A DNA stretch of 40,384 bases from positions 1 to 40,384 of the forward strand of contig JAUYEI010000036.1 of NCBI GenBank assembly GCA_030691385.1, in the 5' to 3' direction. The notes beneath the pieces were generated by a model. The model saw only the letters and a list, made by a program, of their open reading frames with translations, made no database searches and was not told where the DNA came from. The translations under genes and the position numbers were made by a program. Source of the DNA: Azonexus sp. GTDB lineage: Bacteria; Pseudomonadota; Gammaproteobacteria; Burkholderiales; Rhodocyclaceae. Shown one piece after another: positions 1 to 9,079 of this stretch (the stretch's first letter is position 1; every line of letters begins with the position of its first letter).

Positions 1-1350
1 GGGCACCTGCTCAAAATTGTGCGCGACATCAGTGAGCGCAAGGCATTTGAGGCGCAAATTCATGAACTGGCCTATTTCGATCCGGTGACCCGACTCGCCA
101 ATCGCCAGCTTTTCGTCGACCGTCTGACACAGGCGATGGCCCTGTCACATCGCGATGGCTTGCCGCTGAGCTTGTTACTGATCGGCTTTCCGGATTTTCG
201 GCGCTATGCTGTTGTTGATGCAGGGGCGAAATTCCTCCTTGGCGAGGCGGGCAGACGCCTTCTGGATTGTATCCGCACCGAGGATTCTTTAGGCCGCATC
301 AGCGATACCGATTTCGCCCTGCTCCTGCACGCCGACGCTCGTGGTGCCGAACGGGTTGCCGCACAGATTCTGGCGCGCTTCGCCGACCCCATCCCGTTTG
401 GCGACAAGGAAGTGATCGTCGAGTGCGATATCGGCATTGCCTGTTGTCCAGACGATGGTCGGACTACCGAGGATCTGCTGAGCGCCGCCCTTGTCGCCTT
501 GCTGCCTGCCCTGGCCGAAAAGGGCAGTGCCTACAATTTTCACACGCCCGGCCTGGGCCATTCCGCTCACAGACGTCTTGAAATCGAAACGCATCTGCGG
601 CGCGCCCTGACTCAAGGAGAACTGTTCTTGCACTATCAGCCGCAAATCGACGTCGTTACCGGCCACATGGTTTCTGTCGAAGCGTTGATGCGCTGGCAAC
701 ACCCTGTCTGGGGTTGGGTGTCGCCGGCTGAATTCATTCCGGTTGCCGAGGATTGCGGACTGATCGACTCACTGGGGAACTGGGCGCTGGAAACTGCGCT
801 GGGTGACGCTTCCCTATGGCGTGACCAGGGTGTGGATTTGCGGGTGGCAGTCAACCTGTCGGCCATCCAGTTGCGCGACCCCCATCTGCTCGTCCGGATC
901 CGGCGTTGCCTCGACAGACACGGATTGGCGGCCTCGGCATTGGAGATTGAGGTAACCGAAAGCACGGCCATGCGTGATGTTATCGACGCCCTAACTCATC
1001 TGCATGATTTCACCGATGCTGGCATTCATCTGGCAATCGATGATTTCGGCACGGGCTATTCATCGCTCGCCAGCCTGAAAAACATTCGTGTCGGGCTACT
1101 GAAGCTTGATGCATCCTTCGTCAGCGGCTTGCCGGAAGATGCCGAGAATGCCGCCATTGCCGCGGCCATCATCCGCATGGCCGACGCCCTGGGAGCACGT
1201 ACCCTGGCTGAAGGCGTCGAGACCCGGGAACAATTCGACTGGCTTCGGGCGCAAGGCTGCCATCTGGCCCAAGGCTGGCTGTTCGCCCGGGCCCTGCCGG
1301 CGGTAGAAATCCCGGCACTGTTCCACCGCAACTTTTTAACTTCCCTATAG
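1..1350 (+). CDS. GGDEF/EAL signalling protein, C-terminal part (probable c-di-GMP phosphodiesterase)
   Basis: The frame is open from base 1, so the N-terminus lies outside the window. The first visible residues ([13 protein letters not shown]) look like the linker after a PAS domain. A GGDEF-type domain follows (starting [13 protein letters not shown]), but its signature is degenerate: SDTDF stands where GGDEF belongs, so cyclase activity is unlikely. The EAL domain begins near base 590 and keeps its key motifs: [46 protein letters not shown] and QGW. These are the metal- and substrate-binding positions of c-di-GMP phosphodiesterases, so the protein probably hydrolyses c-di-GMP to pGpG, with the GGDEF part acting as a GTP sensor or scaffold (inference). 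It ends 10 bases before the chemoreceptor gene. Confidence 0.9.
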   Translation, partial: GHLLKIVRDISERKAFEAQIHELAYFDPVTRLANRQLFVDRLTQAMALSHRDGLPLSLLLIGFPDFRRYAVVDAGAKFLLGEAGRRLLDCIRTEDSLGRISDTDFALLLHADARGAERVAAQILARFADPIPFGDKEVIVECDIGIACCPDDGRTTEDLLSAALVALLPALAEKGSAYNFHTPGLGHSAHRRLEIETHLRRALTQGELFLHYQPQIDVVTGHMVSVEALMRWQHPVWGWVSPAEFIPVAEDCGLIDSLGNWALETALGDASLWRDQGVDLRVAVNLSAIQLRDPHLLVRIRRCLDRHGLAASALEIEVTESTAMRDVIDALTHLHDFTDAGIHLAIDDFGTGYSSLASLKNIRVGLLKLDASFVSGLPEDAENAAIAAAIIRMADALGARTLAEGVETREQFDWLRAQGCHLAQGWLFARALPAVEIPALFHRNFLTSL

Positions 1351-1360
1351 GTTAGTCACC

Positions 1361-3010
1361 ATGTCATTTCACTCCATCAGTGCCCGTCTGGCTGCTTTTA
1401 CTGTCTTTGCCGGGTTGTTGCTCGTCACCATTGCAGCCGTTGGTCTGCTGGGCGGAAAAAAGGCTGTCGATGCGCTTAATTCAGTTTATGAGGATCGAAC
1501 TGTACCGCTGGTTGATCTCTTTCGCCTGGCCGAACTGCGCGCCGCCAACGAGAAGGAAATCCTGCTGATCCTGCAGCGCGACCCCCGTTCCCCCTTGTCC
1601 GGCGCGCACGGCCAGCCATTGAGTGAGCATTTCGCCAATTTCGAACGCCGTAGCGCCGAGATCAACGCGCTCTGGAACAAATATATGGCAACCAACCTGA
1701 GCGAGGAGGAAAAGCGCCTTGCAACCGATTTCGCCAGCAAGCGCTCGGCGTGGATTGAGCGGGTGCGCCCCCTGTTCGAGCGCATCAAGGCGGAAGATTA
1801 CGCTCCGGAAGTATCCCGGGCCTTGCTCGCCGCCGCACTGGATGAAGGCAAGGCGGTCAGAGAGGCGCTTGATGCCCTGGCGATCTATCAGGCAAAGACC
1901 GCGAAAGCCCTTTTCGAGGAAGAGCAACGCGATTTCCGCACCGATCTGATCGTTTTGGCTTTGGTGGGTCTGGGCGGCCTTCTCGGCCTCGGGGTCTATG
2001 CCTGGTGGCTGGCGCGCACGATTACCCATCCCATCAACCAGGCGGTAAGCGTGGCTGAGGCGATCGCCAATGGCGAACTGAGCCGTCCGGTACCCACCGC
2101 CGGTGGCCGTGACGAAGCCGGGCGGTTGCTGGCCGCATTCGCGCAGATGCAGGACAGTCTGCGTACCATGGTCAGTGCGTCGCAGCGAAGCGCCGACGAT
2201 CTGGCTCGCGCCGCCGTTGAACTGTCCGCTGCCGCCCAGGCTTCGGCCACGGCCACCACTGCGCAAAGCGAAGCCGCGTCAGGGATGGCCGCCGCCGTCG
2301 AGGAAATGTCAGTCTCCATCGATCAGGTACGTGACCATGCCCGCGAGGCCCGTCATGTGGCAGCCAGCGCGGGTGATGCCTCACGCACCGGTGGCGAGGT
2401 GGTGCATTCGACCAGCAACGAAATGCGACAGGTCGCAACCGCGGTCAACGACGCTGCTCATTCGATTCGCGAACTGGAAAACCACTCCCGGGAAATTTCG
2501 GCTATCGTCAATGTGATCCGTGACGTCGCCGACCAGACCAATCTGCTGGCGCTGAATGCCGCCATCGAAGCGGCTCGGGCCGGTGAGCAGGGGCGCGGTT
2601 TTGCCGTCGTTGCCGATGAAGTCAGAAAACTCGCCGAGCGCACTTCGAATTCGACCCACTCCATCGTCAGCGTCATCGAAAAGGTGCAGTCCGGCGCCCG
2701 TCACGCTGCACAGGAAATGGAAAGTGGCGTCAATCGCGTTGGCACCGGGGTGGATCTCGCGCAACAGGCGGGATATTCAATTGCCAGCATTCAGGATGGT
2801 GCGCATCGGGTAGCAACGGCGGTCGACGATATTGGCAGTGCGCTTGACGAACAATCGGTCGCCGCACAGGAGATTGCCCAAGGCGTTGAACGGATCGCCC
2901 ACATGGCCGAGGAAAACAGTGTACGTGCGCGGCAAACCTCGGTTGCCGCCGAACGCCTCAAATCGCTGGCCAGTGAGTTGAAGGGTTCAGTCGCGCGTTT
3001 TCGTGTCTGA
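1361..3010 (+). CDS. Methyl-accepting chemotaxis protein
   Basis: This is a 549-residue transmembrane chemoreceptor. TM1 covers about residues 10-31. A helical periplasmic domain of about 165 residues follows, resembling a four-helix-bundle ligand domain. TM2 is about 196-216 and a HAMP domain about 217-270. The long cytoplasmic coiled coil contains the conserved hairpin tip that binds CheA and CheW (about 380-425, with [19 protein letters not shown] and [17 protein letters not shown]). It ends in RFRV and lacks the C-terminal CheR/CheB-binding pentapeptide, so its methylation probably depends on other receptors or direct binding. The ligand cannot be read from sequence. It lies directly behind the EAL protein and may be cotranscribed with it. 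Confidence 0.95.
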   Translation: MSFHSISARLAAFTVFAGLLLVTIAAVGLLGGKKAVDALNSVYEDRTVPLVDLFRLAELRAANEKEILLILQRDPRSPLSGAHGQPLSEHFANFERRSAEINALWNKYMATNLSEEEKRLATDFASKRSAWIERVRPLFERIKAEDYAPEVSRALLAAALDEGKAVREALDALAIYQAKTAKALFEEEQRDFRTDLIVLALVGLGGLLGLGVYAWWLARTITHPINQAVSVAEAIANGELSRPVPTAGGRDEAGRLLAAFAQMQDSLRTMVSASQRSADDLARAAVELSAAAQASATATTAQSEAASGMAAAVEEMSVSIDQVRDHAREARHVAASAGDASRTGGEVVHSTSNEMRQVATAVNDAAHSIRELENHSREISAIVNVIRDVADQTNLLALNAAIEAARAGEQGRGFAVVADEVRKLAERTSNSTHSIVSVIEKVQSGARHAAQEMESGVNRVGTGVDLAQQAGYSIASIQDGAHRVATAVDDIGSALDEQSVAAQEIAQGVERIAHMAEENSVRARQTSVAAERLKSLASELKGSVARFRV

Positions 3011-3065
3011 ACCGCTCTGATGCGTTGATAAAGATAGTCCAAACGATCGTCCCCAGGAGATTTTA

Positions 3066-3950
3066 ATGAAAACCAAGCAATCCATCCTCGTTGCCACCGA
3101 TTTTTCCGCACCTGCCACCTTGGCGGTGGAAAAGGCCGCCAGCCTTGCGCAGAAATGGCACTGCCCGCTCAACCTTCTGCATGTCTTCAATCCTCTCTCA
3201 TGGGAACATGCGAAGCACCTTCTGCCCGACGTACTGCTGCGAGGCAATCCGTCAGCGCACCATGAGACATGCCTCGATACATTGCATCATGACCTTGCCG
3301 GGCGCTACAGCTTGACCAAATTGAGCACCAGCCTTACATCGGGACGGGCGTCGGTATCCATTGCCGAGCACGCCACCACCATCGGTGCCAGCCTGACTGT
3401 CATCGGCATCCGTGGTGAGGGTATTGTTCACGAACTGGCCCTGGGCGGCACCGCCGTCAAGGTGTTGCGCCGAAGCCCGTGCCCGGTGCTGGTGGTGCGC
3501 CAGAAACCCGATCAGCCATACCACCGGATCGCCATCGCGACGGATTTTTCCGCAACGGCGACGCGGGCGCTGCGCGCTGCATTGTCGATGTTTCCGGAAG
3601 CGCAACATATCGCGATCCATGTCAGCCGCGCGCCGTACGAAGGACGGATGCGCCTGGCCGGTGCCTCGCTGGAGGATATCGAGCGCTACCGGACCGATGA
3701 GCTCGCCGCAGCCCAACGGGACATGGATGCTTATCTGGCTGATGCGGACTATGAAGCCGCCGGCGGAATATCCCGCGTCATTCGTCACGGCTACCCGGCA
3801 GCGGTGCTGCTCGATGAACTGCGCCGGGCACCGTGCGACCTGCTGGTACTCGGCCGGCACGGCCAATCCGTGCTGGACGAGCAACTGCTCGGCAGCATCA
3901 CCCTGAATCTCCTGCACCACGCGCCGTGCGACGTGCTGCTGGTTCCTTGA
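3066..3950 (+). CDS. Universal stress protein, tandem UspA domains
   Basis: The 294 residues form two UspA domains in tandem. Each half starts with the usual first strand (SILVATDFSAPA; IAIATDFSATA). Each ends with an ATP-binding type loop: GIRGEG...GGT in the first half and GRHGQSVLDEQLLGS in the second, the latter matching G-x2-G-x9-G-S. Proteins of this type are cytoplasmic and respond to starvation, hypoxia or respiratory stress; the role here is inferred from the family. An AGGAG ribosome-binding site precedes the ATG at a good distance. The CBS gene follows 18 bases downstream, so the two probably form a stress-response operon. Confidence 0.93.
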   Translation: MKTKQSILVATDFSAPATLAVEKAASLAQKWHCPLNLLHVFNPLSWEHAKHLLPDVLLRGNPSAHHETCLDTLHHDLAGRYSLTKLSTSLTSGRASVSIAEHATTIGASLTVIGIRGEGIVHELALGGTAVKVLRRSPCPVLVVRQKPDQPYHRIAIATDFSATATRALRAALSMFPEAQHIAIHVSRAPYEGRMRLAGASLEDIERYRTDELAAAQRDMDAYLADADYEAAGGISRVIRHGYPAAVLLDELRRAPCDLLVLGRHGQSVLDEQLLGSITLNLLHHAPCDVLLVP

Positions 3951-3968
3951 AATTCAGGAGATCGGAAT

Positions 3969-4598
3969 ATGTTTTCCATCTACGGCATGACAGGCCAGGT
4001 ATTCAGCGGCACGCTGGAGGCGATGAACCGTGTCTATCCTTTGGCACGGGCCCGCAATGCGCGGGGCGTCGCCCAGGAGGGTGATGAAATTGGCGTCGAG
4101 ACCATGTCTACGCCATTGCCATTGCAGCAAGAGGCGGTTCGCGCCTATCGGAGAATGCTGCCCGACGACCTGGAGCGTGGTCCGCTGATTCATGCGGCCC
4201 AGATCATGAGCCACCCGGTCACGGTACTCAACCAAAACAACGCGGTTGCTGACGCCTGGCGCATTCTCCAGCGTCGTGGAATCCACCAGGCACCGGTTCT
4301 GGACGATGCGCACCGGCTGATCGGGATGGTCAGTGAGCGGGACTTGCTGACCGTCATCGATATTGACGGGGAGCATGTTCTCGAAAATCTGAAACGGCGG
4401 GTGAGTGATGTCATGACCTCACCAGTTGTGGCAGCCGTGCCGGTCACTGACATTCGGCGCATCGCGGCGGTCATGCTTGAGGGTGGGTTGAGCGCCGTTC
4501 CCATCGTCAATGACAGCGAACACATTGTCGGTATCGTTTCCCGCACTGATGTATTGCGTGCGGTGATGACCGATCCACCCCTGAGCCTGTGGCGCTGA
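3969..4598 (+). CDS. Two-CBS-domain protein
   Basis: This is a 209-residue soluble protein. Residues 1-75 are a variable leader. Two CBS domains follow: AAQIMSHPVTVL... with GMVSERDLL, then VSDVMTSPVVAAV... with GIVSRTDVLRAV. Paired CBS domains form a Bateman module that binds adenine nucleotides and senses energy state. No enzyme domain is attached, so this is probably a stand-alone sensor or partner protein. GGAGATC sits just before the ATG. Its place directly after the universal stress protein suggests a shared role under energy or oxygen stress (inference). Confidence 0.9.
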   Translation: MFSIYGMTGQVFSGTLEAMNRVYPLARARNARGVAQEGDEIGVETMSTPLPLQQEAVRAYRRMLPDDLERGPLIHAAQIMSHPVTVLNQNNAVADAWRILQRRGIHQAPVLDDAHRLIGMVSERDLLTVIDIDGEHVLENLKRRVSDVMTSPVVAAVPVTDIRRIAAVMLEGGLSAVPIVNDSEHIVGIVSRTDVLRAVMTDPPLSLWR

Positions 4599-4645
4599 AG
4601 TATGAACCGACTCCACCATCTCCACCGGACATGAAAGGTAAAGCC

Positions 4646-4852
4646 ATGACTCAGGAAAACATCAAGGCCATTCTTGCCGTCGCGATACCGGTTGCGGCGT
4701 CGCCAGCCCTGGCGACGGATGCCGAACTTGACAATTTTTACCGGGTGCCGAATCCCACGGTCAACCGGAAAAAACGGCCAAAATTGAAATCGGCAGCGGG
4801 CCGGAAAGCGGGCTTGATGTGCGATCGATTGCCGTTTGTCATGGGGTCGTAA
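4646..4852 (+). CDS. Small protein with signal-like N-terminus, tail encoded by a dispersed repeat
   Basis: This short reading frame encodes 68 residues. The N-terminus (MTQENIKAILAVAIPVAASP then ALAT) has a hydrophobic stretch and an A-x-A-like end, resembling a weak signal peptide. AAAGG precedes the ATG by a suitable distance; an ATG at 4631 in the same frame is an alternative. From about residue 37 the protein is read from repeat copy A (4755-4790), giving a basic low-complexity tail (NPTVNRKKRPKLK). The frame may be the remnant of a longer periplasmic protein cut by the repeat, or not a functional gene at all. I do not recognise a family. Confidence 0.4.
   Translation: MTQENIKAILAVAIPVAASPALATDAELDNFYRVPNPTVNRKKRPKLKSAAGRKAGLMCDRLPFVMGS
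4755..4790 (+). repeat. Dispersed CGGTCAACCG repeat, copy A
   Basis: The core palindrome CGGTCAACCG lies at 4758-4767. It is followed by an A-rich run, then GGCCAAAATTGAAA. Similarity to copy C continues to about 4822. Close relatives lie at 23989, 36060 and 38151, all on the same strand. Confidence 0.75.
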
Positions 4853-4853
4853 C
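4836..4853 (+). promoter_or_regulatory. Candidate PHO box upstream of btaA
   Basis: TTGTCAT, four bases, then TCGTAAC matches 11 of the 14 specified positions of the CTGTCAT-N4-CTGTMAY PhoB box. It ends 45 bases before the btaA start. A weak -10-like TACTTT (4864-4869) follows after ten bases. Betaine lipid genes are PhoB-controlled in several proteobacteria, which makes the match sensible but unproven. Confidence 0.35.
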
Positions 4854-4898
4854 ACGCGGCGCTTACTTTCGGGAAATTCCAAACCGACCCGCGCCGAC

Positions 4899-6140
4899 AT
4901 GAACGCACCCGCACCGCAGAACCTGGCTGTACCCGCTCTCAATCTGACCCTCAAGGACCGCATCGACCAGAAGATTTTCGATGCGCTCTATTCGCGCTCG
5001 CTGGTCTACAACACCTGCTGGGAAGACCCGGCAGTCGACCGTCAGGCCCTGCACCTCGGGCCACAGGACACGGTGATGGTGATCACCAGCGCCGGTTGCA
5101 ACGCGCTTGATTATGCCCTGCAGGGGCCGGCCAAGGTTTATGCGATTGACGCCAACCCGCGCCAGAACGCGCTGCTCGAACTGAAGATGGCGGGTATCCG
5201 CAAGCTCGGTTTCGACGATTTCTTCGCCATTTTCGGCAGTGGCTATCACCCGAATATCAAGAATATCTACCGCCACCAGTTGCGGGCCGAATTGTCCGAT
5301 TTCGCCCGGACCTACTGGGATCGCCGTTTCAACTGGTTTTGCAGCCGTCATGGCAGTTTCTATTTTCATGGCCTGGCCGGCTTTGTGGCGCGCGGTTTTC
5401 GCACCTATTTCCGCATGCGACCGGCGCTGGCCCAGCGCGTCACCGAACTGTTCGCCTCGACCAATCTGGTCGAACAACGCCGGATTTACGACGAAAAGAT
5501 CGCCAGCGAATTGTGGACGCCGGTCATCAACTGGGTCCTCAACCGCCAGCTGACCATGAGCCTGCTCGGCGTGCCACATCCGCAACGCCGCTTGGTCCAG
5601 GGCCAGCACCCGGGCGGCGTTTCGGGCTTCATCCGCGATGCCATCGAATACGTTTTCCGCAACCTGCCGGTCGGCGAAAACTACTTCTGGCGCGTCTATC
5701 TGACCGGCAGCTACACCCGCGACTGCTGCCCGTCCTATTTGAAGGAAGAGAATTTCATGGCGCTCAAGGGGGGGCTGGTCGATTGCATCGAGCCGCACAC
5801 CTGCACCGTCACCGAGTTCCTGCAGGCCGGCGACGAGCCGATCACGCGCTTCGTGCTGCTCGACCACATGGACTGGATGAGCTGCTACTACCCGGCGGCG
5901 CTGATCGAGGAGTGGAACGCCATCTTCGAGCGGGCAGCGCCCAAGGCCCGCCTGCTGCTGCGCAGCGCCCACGCCAATCCGCCCTTCCTCGACTGGGTGA
6001 CGGCCGGACCGCAGCACAAGCCGCTCAAGGAAATGCTCAACTACGAGCGCGAACTCGCCGCCCGTCTGCAAGGCGATGATCGTGTGCACACCTACGCCGG
6101 GTTCGTCGTTGCCCAGGTAGCGGAACATGGCCGCGGCTGA
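4899..6140 (+). CDS. btaA: S-adenosylmethionine:diacylglycerol 3-amino-3-carboxypropyltransferase (BtaA-like, DUF3419)
   Basis: The 413-residue protein matches the BtaA/DUF3419 family. It transfers the 3-amino-3-carboxypropyl group of SAM to diacylglycerol, giving diacylglyceryl-homoserine, the first step of DGTS betaine lipid synthesis at the inner membrane. Visible family features are YNTCWEDPAVDRQAL near the N-terminus, the SAM-site motif ITSAGCNALDYAL and AIDANPRQNALLELK. The start was set at the ATG at 4899 (MNAPAPQN). The frame extends 21 codons upstream, but those residues do not look like the family. Its end overlaps btaB by 14 bases, which implies translational coupling. DGTS can replace phospholipids when phosphate is short. 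Confidence 0.88.
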   Translation: MNAPAPQNLAVPALNLTLKDRIDQKIFDALYSRSLVYNTCWEDPAVDRQALHLGPQDTVMVITSAGCNALDYALQGPAKVYAIDANPRQNALLELKMAGIRKLGFDDFFAIFGSGYHPNIKNIYRHQLRAELSDFARTYWDRRFNWFCSRHGSFYFHGLAGFVARGFRTYFRMRPALAQRVTELFASTNLVEQRRIYDEKIASELWTPVINWVLNRQLTMSLLGVPHPQRRLVQGQHPGGVSGFIRDAIEYVFRNLPVGENYFWRVYLTGSYTRDCCPSYLKEENFMALKGGLVDCIEPHTCTVTEFLQAGDEPITRFVLLDHMDWMSCYYPAALIEEWNAIFERAAPKARLLLRSAHANPPFLDWVTAGPQHKPLKEMLNYERELAARLQGDDRVHTYAGFVVAQVAEHGRG

Positions 6141-6894
6141 TCTGGCGGCCGATGCCCGCATTCTCTGGCGCCTGCTGCGCGGCCAGCCCAATTCGGGGAG
6201 CCACGCCGAGCGCCTGCAGGCTTTCTATGCGCCACAGGCCGAGCGCTACGACGCTTTTCGTGAACGCCTGCTGCATGGCCGGCAGGAGCTGATCCAGCGC
6301 CTGAGCCCGCAGCCCGGCGCCCGGGTGGTCGAACTCGGCTGCGGCACGGGCAGCAGCCTGCTGCGGATCGGCGCCAGGGCTGGCCAGTTTGCCAGCTTCG
6401 ACATGGTCGATCTTTGTCCGGCCTTGCTCGACGTGGCGCGGCAACGGGCGGCCGGCCATGAGCGGATCAGGGTCATCGAGGCTGACGCGACGACCTGGCA
6501 GCCCGATCAACCGGTCGATTTCGTCTTCATGTCGTACGCGCTGACGATGATTCCCGACTGGTCGCGGGTGATCGCCAATGCCCAGGCCATGCTGGCGCCG
6601 GGCGGCCGCATCGGCGTCGTTGATTTTTATCTGCCGGCGGCCGGCAGCCGATTGAGCAACACCTTCTGGCGAAAATGGTTCGGCCATGATGGCGTGCATT
6701 TGTCGGACGAACATCTGACGATGCTAAAGCGCTTGTTCGTCGAGCTGTTTTCGGCCGAACTGCGGGCACCGGTTCCCTACTTGCCGGGTATCCAGGCACC
6801 GTATTACCTGTTTGTTGGGGAGCGGGGCGATCTGGAGGGTGAAGGGAGTCTGCGGCCAATGTCGCCGCCGGAATGGTTGAGGAAGGCGGGCTGA
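6127..6894 (+). CDS. btaB: SAM-dependent N-methyltransferase (BtaB-like)
   Basis: This is a 255-residue class I SAM methyltransferase. Motif I is VVELGCGTGSSLL and the acidic end of strand 2 follows (FDMVDLCPALLDVARQR). VDFVFMSYALTMIPDW corresponds to the motif IV region. By its coupling to btaA it most likely methylates diacylglyceryl-homoserine three times to make DGTS. The assignment rests on context as much as on sequence, since other small methyltransferases look alike. The ATG overlaps the end of btaA by 14 bases. It is convergent with the acyl carrier protein gene, with 20 bases between the stops; a short inverted repeat (GAGAC/GTCTC, 6898-6916) lies there and may help termination. Confidence 0.82.
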   Translation: MAAADLAADARILWRLLRGQPNSGSHAERLQAFYAPQAERYDAFRERLLHGRQELIQRLSPQPGARVVELGCGTGSSLLRIGARAGQFASFDMVDLCPALLDVARQRAAGHERIRVIEADATTWQPDQPVDFVFMSYALTMIPDWSRVIANAQAMLAPGGRIGVVDFYLPAAGSRLSNTFWRKWFGHDGVHLSDEHLTMLKRLFVELFSAELRAPVPYLPGIQAPYYLFVGERGDLEGEGSLRPMSPPEWLRKAG

Positions 6895-6914
6895 TGAGAG
6901 ACTTTTGATCTGTC

Positions 6915-7184
6915 TCAGTTGGCTTTGGCGCGATGTGATCTGACCAGGGTGGCGAGTGTTGAGACGGATCGCAAATGCTCGCGTGCCTGTGCATCACTGG
7001 TCTCGAGCAAAAATCCATAGGTTTTTTTCAAAGCCAGCGCGAGTTCGAGCGCATCAATTGAATCCAGACCTAGGCCGTCATCTGCAAAGAGCAAGGCATC
7101 GTCGCCGATATCGGCTGGGGTAATGTCTTCCAAATTCATCGTCTCGATGATAAAAGCCTTCAATTCATGATGCAGATCGTTCAT
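6915..7184 (-). CDS. Acyl carrier protein
   Basis: This is an acidic 89-residue carrier protein. The phosphopantetheine site is Ser42 in GLDSIDALEL, with the expected helix-II context (LALALKKTYGF). It is not the housekeeping AcpP: the sequence is divergent, has a longer C-terminus and no fab genes lie nearby. It is the second gene of a two-gene unit; its ATG lies two bases after the stop of the serine hydrolase. Carrier proteins of this kind deliver acyl or aminoacyl groups to specialised enzymes. The cargo here is unknown, and no adenylating enzyme or acyltransferase is visible alongside. Confidence 0.9.
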   Translation of the reverse strand: MNDLHHELKAFIIETMNLEDITPADIGDDALLFADDGLGLDSIDALELALALKKTYGFLLETSDAQAREHLRSVSTLATLVRSHRAKAN

Positions 7185-7186
7185 TT

Positions 7187-8950
7187 CTAGTTCAGTTTCT
7201 TGCGTAGTTGAATTCCGGAAAAGCCCAGCATGGCATCGTCTCCGGCCCCAATCAGTCGTAGCGTATCTCCACGACCGGTACCCAAGCCGGCTGTTACCAC
7301 TTCATCGTCGGAGACCGCATGAAAGGCGATCTGCAGAAGTAGATCGGGCACTTCCGGGAAGTGTGCCTCACCTACTAGTAGCCCGTTGTCTTCCTTGAGT
7401 AGAAGCCTGTCCGGTGTAGGGCCGTCTATCTTTCCAACAATCTCGTAGTGACCAAGATTGTTCCAGAATCGCTCAGGTATTTTCGTTGGCTTCAACTTCT
7501 CGCCAAATATCAGTGATTCTGCGCCGATTCGGCCGACGATGATTTGCCGCCCGTCGACATTTGCCATCGACAGATGAATGTCCTCAAAGGCGCCAACGCG
7601 TACGGCCATCATTCCAAACAGTCGATACTTGATGGTCAGCAGGCCATCTTCGTGCGGCACCAGTCGGAATTGATGGCCGGCAGCCTCAACGTCGATCCGG
7701 CCATTTTTTGTACTTATCCTGGCAAGGCCAACCATGGTGTCGAAATTCCCATCGAACTCGCGTAGTTCCTCGGCGGTCGGTGCGCGCTCTGCGGCTCGGG
7801 CTGGCGGTGTTGCATCCTGTTTTATGCCGGTCTTGGCTTCGAGCATGAGGCGCAAGGCTTCGGTAGCAATTTTGGAGACCGCAACGTGGGACGAGGATGA
7901 GTTGGAGAGGATGACGACGCCCAGTTTGTGCTCAGGCAGAATGGCCATCATGCTGTGAGAATCGGGCAGCGAACCGCCGTGGCTGGCAACACTGCCTCCG
8001 CCGGGTACATCAATGCCACTCATCATCCAGCCCAGGCCAACGTATTGCCCGAATGTCATCGGGAAATTCTTGTTCTGGATGCGCACCATTTCATGGGTTG
8101 AGGCCGCCGAGAGAATCTGATTTTCACCTGTCTTTCCATCAGCAAAATGCATTTTCATGAACTTGCTTAGGTCAACAACGTTGCTTAGCAAGTTGGCTGC
8201 CGGCATATCACGAAGAGAAAAGACTTCGATTTCCTTGTTTCGATCGTAGGCCTTGGCGATCGGGCGTGGTACGAAACTGCTCTGGCTCATGCCCAGGGGC
8301 TGAAAAAATCGACGGTCCATGTAGATATCGAAAGGTTCGCCGCTTACCTTCTGGATTGCTGCGCCAAGCAGCGCCATCCCAAGATTGGAATAGGAAAAAA
8401 CGTAGTTCGGCGGGAAGGCCTGGTATTCGTCGCGGATATTGGCAACAACCGATTCGAAACGATCGGGTTCCCGAACGAACAGGCCTTGCAGGAAATTGGA
8501 TGGCAGTCCTGAGTGATGACACATGATGTTGCGTGGTGTCACCGGATCTGCATTTGGAAATCGGGTTTTTATCGAGAATTCGTGCAGGGATGCTGAGAGT
8601 GGCTGATCTATGTCCAGTTTGCCTTGTTCGGCCAATTGCATTGCTGCAGCGGCCGTGAAGACCTTGGCAATTGATCCGGCCCGGTAGATGGTATCTGGCG
8701 TGGCCGCTATTTTGTTTTCCAGGTCGGCATGGCCGAAGCCTTGCTGCCAGATCACTTTCTGGTCATCGACAAGAGCGATGCTTATGCCGGTAATCTCGTT
8801 TTGTGCCATTTCACGGTCGACCAGCCATGAAAGGTATTTTCGGGTGTGGCTGTAATCCCCGCGCACATTGCTTGTCGCGGTCGGCGGTGGTGTTGCGCAA
8901 CCGGCAAGCAAAATGATGGCAACAAGTAGCGATGCGAGGCGGTTTGGCAT
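7187..8950 (-). CDS. Lipoprotein serine hydrolase of the beta-lactamase/PBP-like family
   Basis: The 587-residue protein starts with a lipoprotein signal (LLAGC, lipidated Cys18), so it is probably anchored on the periplasmic face of a membrane. The catalytic domain (about 35-360) has the class C beta-lactamase/DD-peptidase triad: SIAK (Ser93, Lys96), YSN (187-189) and HGG (324-326). Residues from about 385 to 587 look like beta-rich accessory domains of the kind attached to such hydrolases. The family includes esterases, D-amino acid peptidases and D-alanyl transfer enzymes, so the substrate is open. It is cotranscribed with the acyl carrier protein gene. No clear Shine-Dalgarno sequence precedes the ATG at 8950. 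The text looks less G+C-rich than its neighbours, though this was not computed. Confidence 0.88.
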   Translation of the reverse strand: MPNRLASLLVAIILLAGCATPPPTATSNVRGDYSHTRKYLSWLVDREMAQNEITGISIALVDDQKVIWQQGFGHADLENKIAATPDTIYRAGSIAKVFTAAAAMQLAEQGKLDIDQPLSASLHEFSIKTRFPNADPVTPRNIMCHHSGLPSNFLQGLFVREPDRFESVVANIRDEYQAFPPNYVFSYSNLGMALLGAAIQKVSGEPFDIYMDRRFFQPLGMSQSSFVPRPIAKAYDRNKEIEVFSLRDMPAANLLSNVVDLSKFMKMHFADGKTGENQILSAASTHEMVRIQNKNFPMTFGQYVGLGWMMSGIDVPGGGSVASHGGSLPDSHSMMAILPEHKLGVVILSNSSSSHVAVSKIATEALRLMLEAKTGIKQDATPPARAAERAPTAEELREFDGNFDTMVGLARISTKNGRIDVEAAGHQFRLVPHEDGLLTIKYRLFGMMAVRVGAFEDIHLSMANVDGRQIIVGRIGAESLIFGEKLKPTKIPERFWNNLGHYEIVGKIDGPTPDRLLLKEDNGLLVGEAHFPEVPDLLLQIAFHAVSDDEVVTAGLGTGRGDTLRLIGAGDDAMLGFSGIQLRKKLN

Positions 8951-9019
8951 GGAGGGCTAGCGAATTGCGGCGGGTTTTGGATTATAAACTTATACGGCGC
9001 ACTGCCCGTGGGAAAATAG

Positions 9020-9048
9020 CTGACAAATTCAGTCGAGTATTCTAAAAT
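9020..9048 (+). promoter_or_regulatory. Sigma-70 promoter for cysE
   Basis: CTGACA (9020-9025) and TAAAAT (9043-9048) are 17 bases apart, close to the housekeeping consensus, and end 31 bases before the cysE ATG. No operator is obvious. Confidence 0.6.
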
Positions 9049-9079
9049 CGCCCTCCATTCAACAGGGAGATCAGGTTTC

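Noticed and set aside
4863..6191. 442-codon open frame on the minus strand opposite btaA
   Set aside because: It is the mirror of a well-conserved gene in high-G+C DNA; its residues show no domain pattern.
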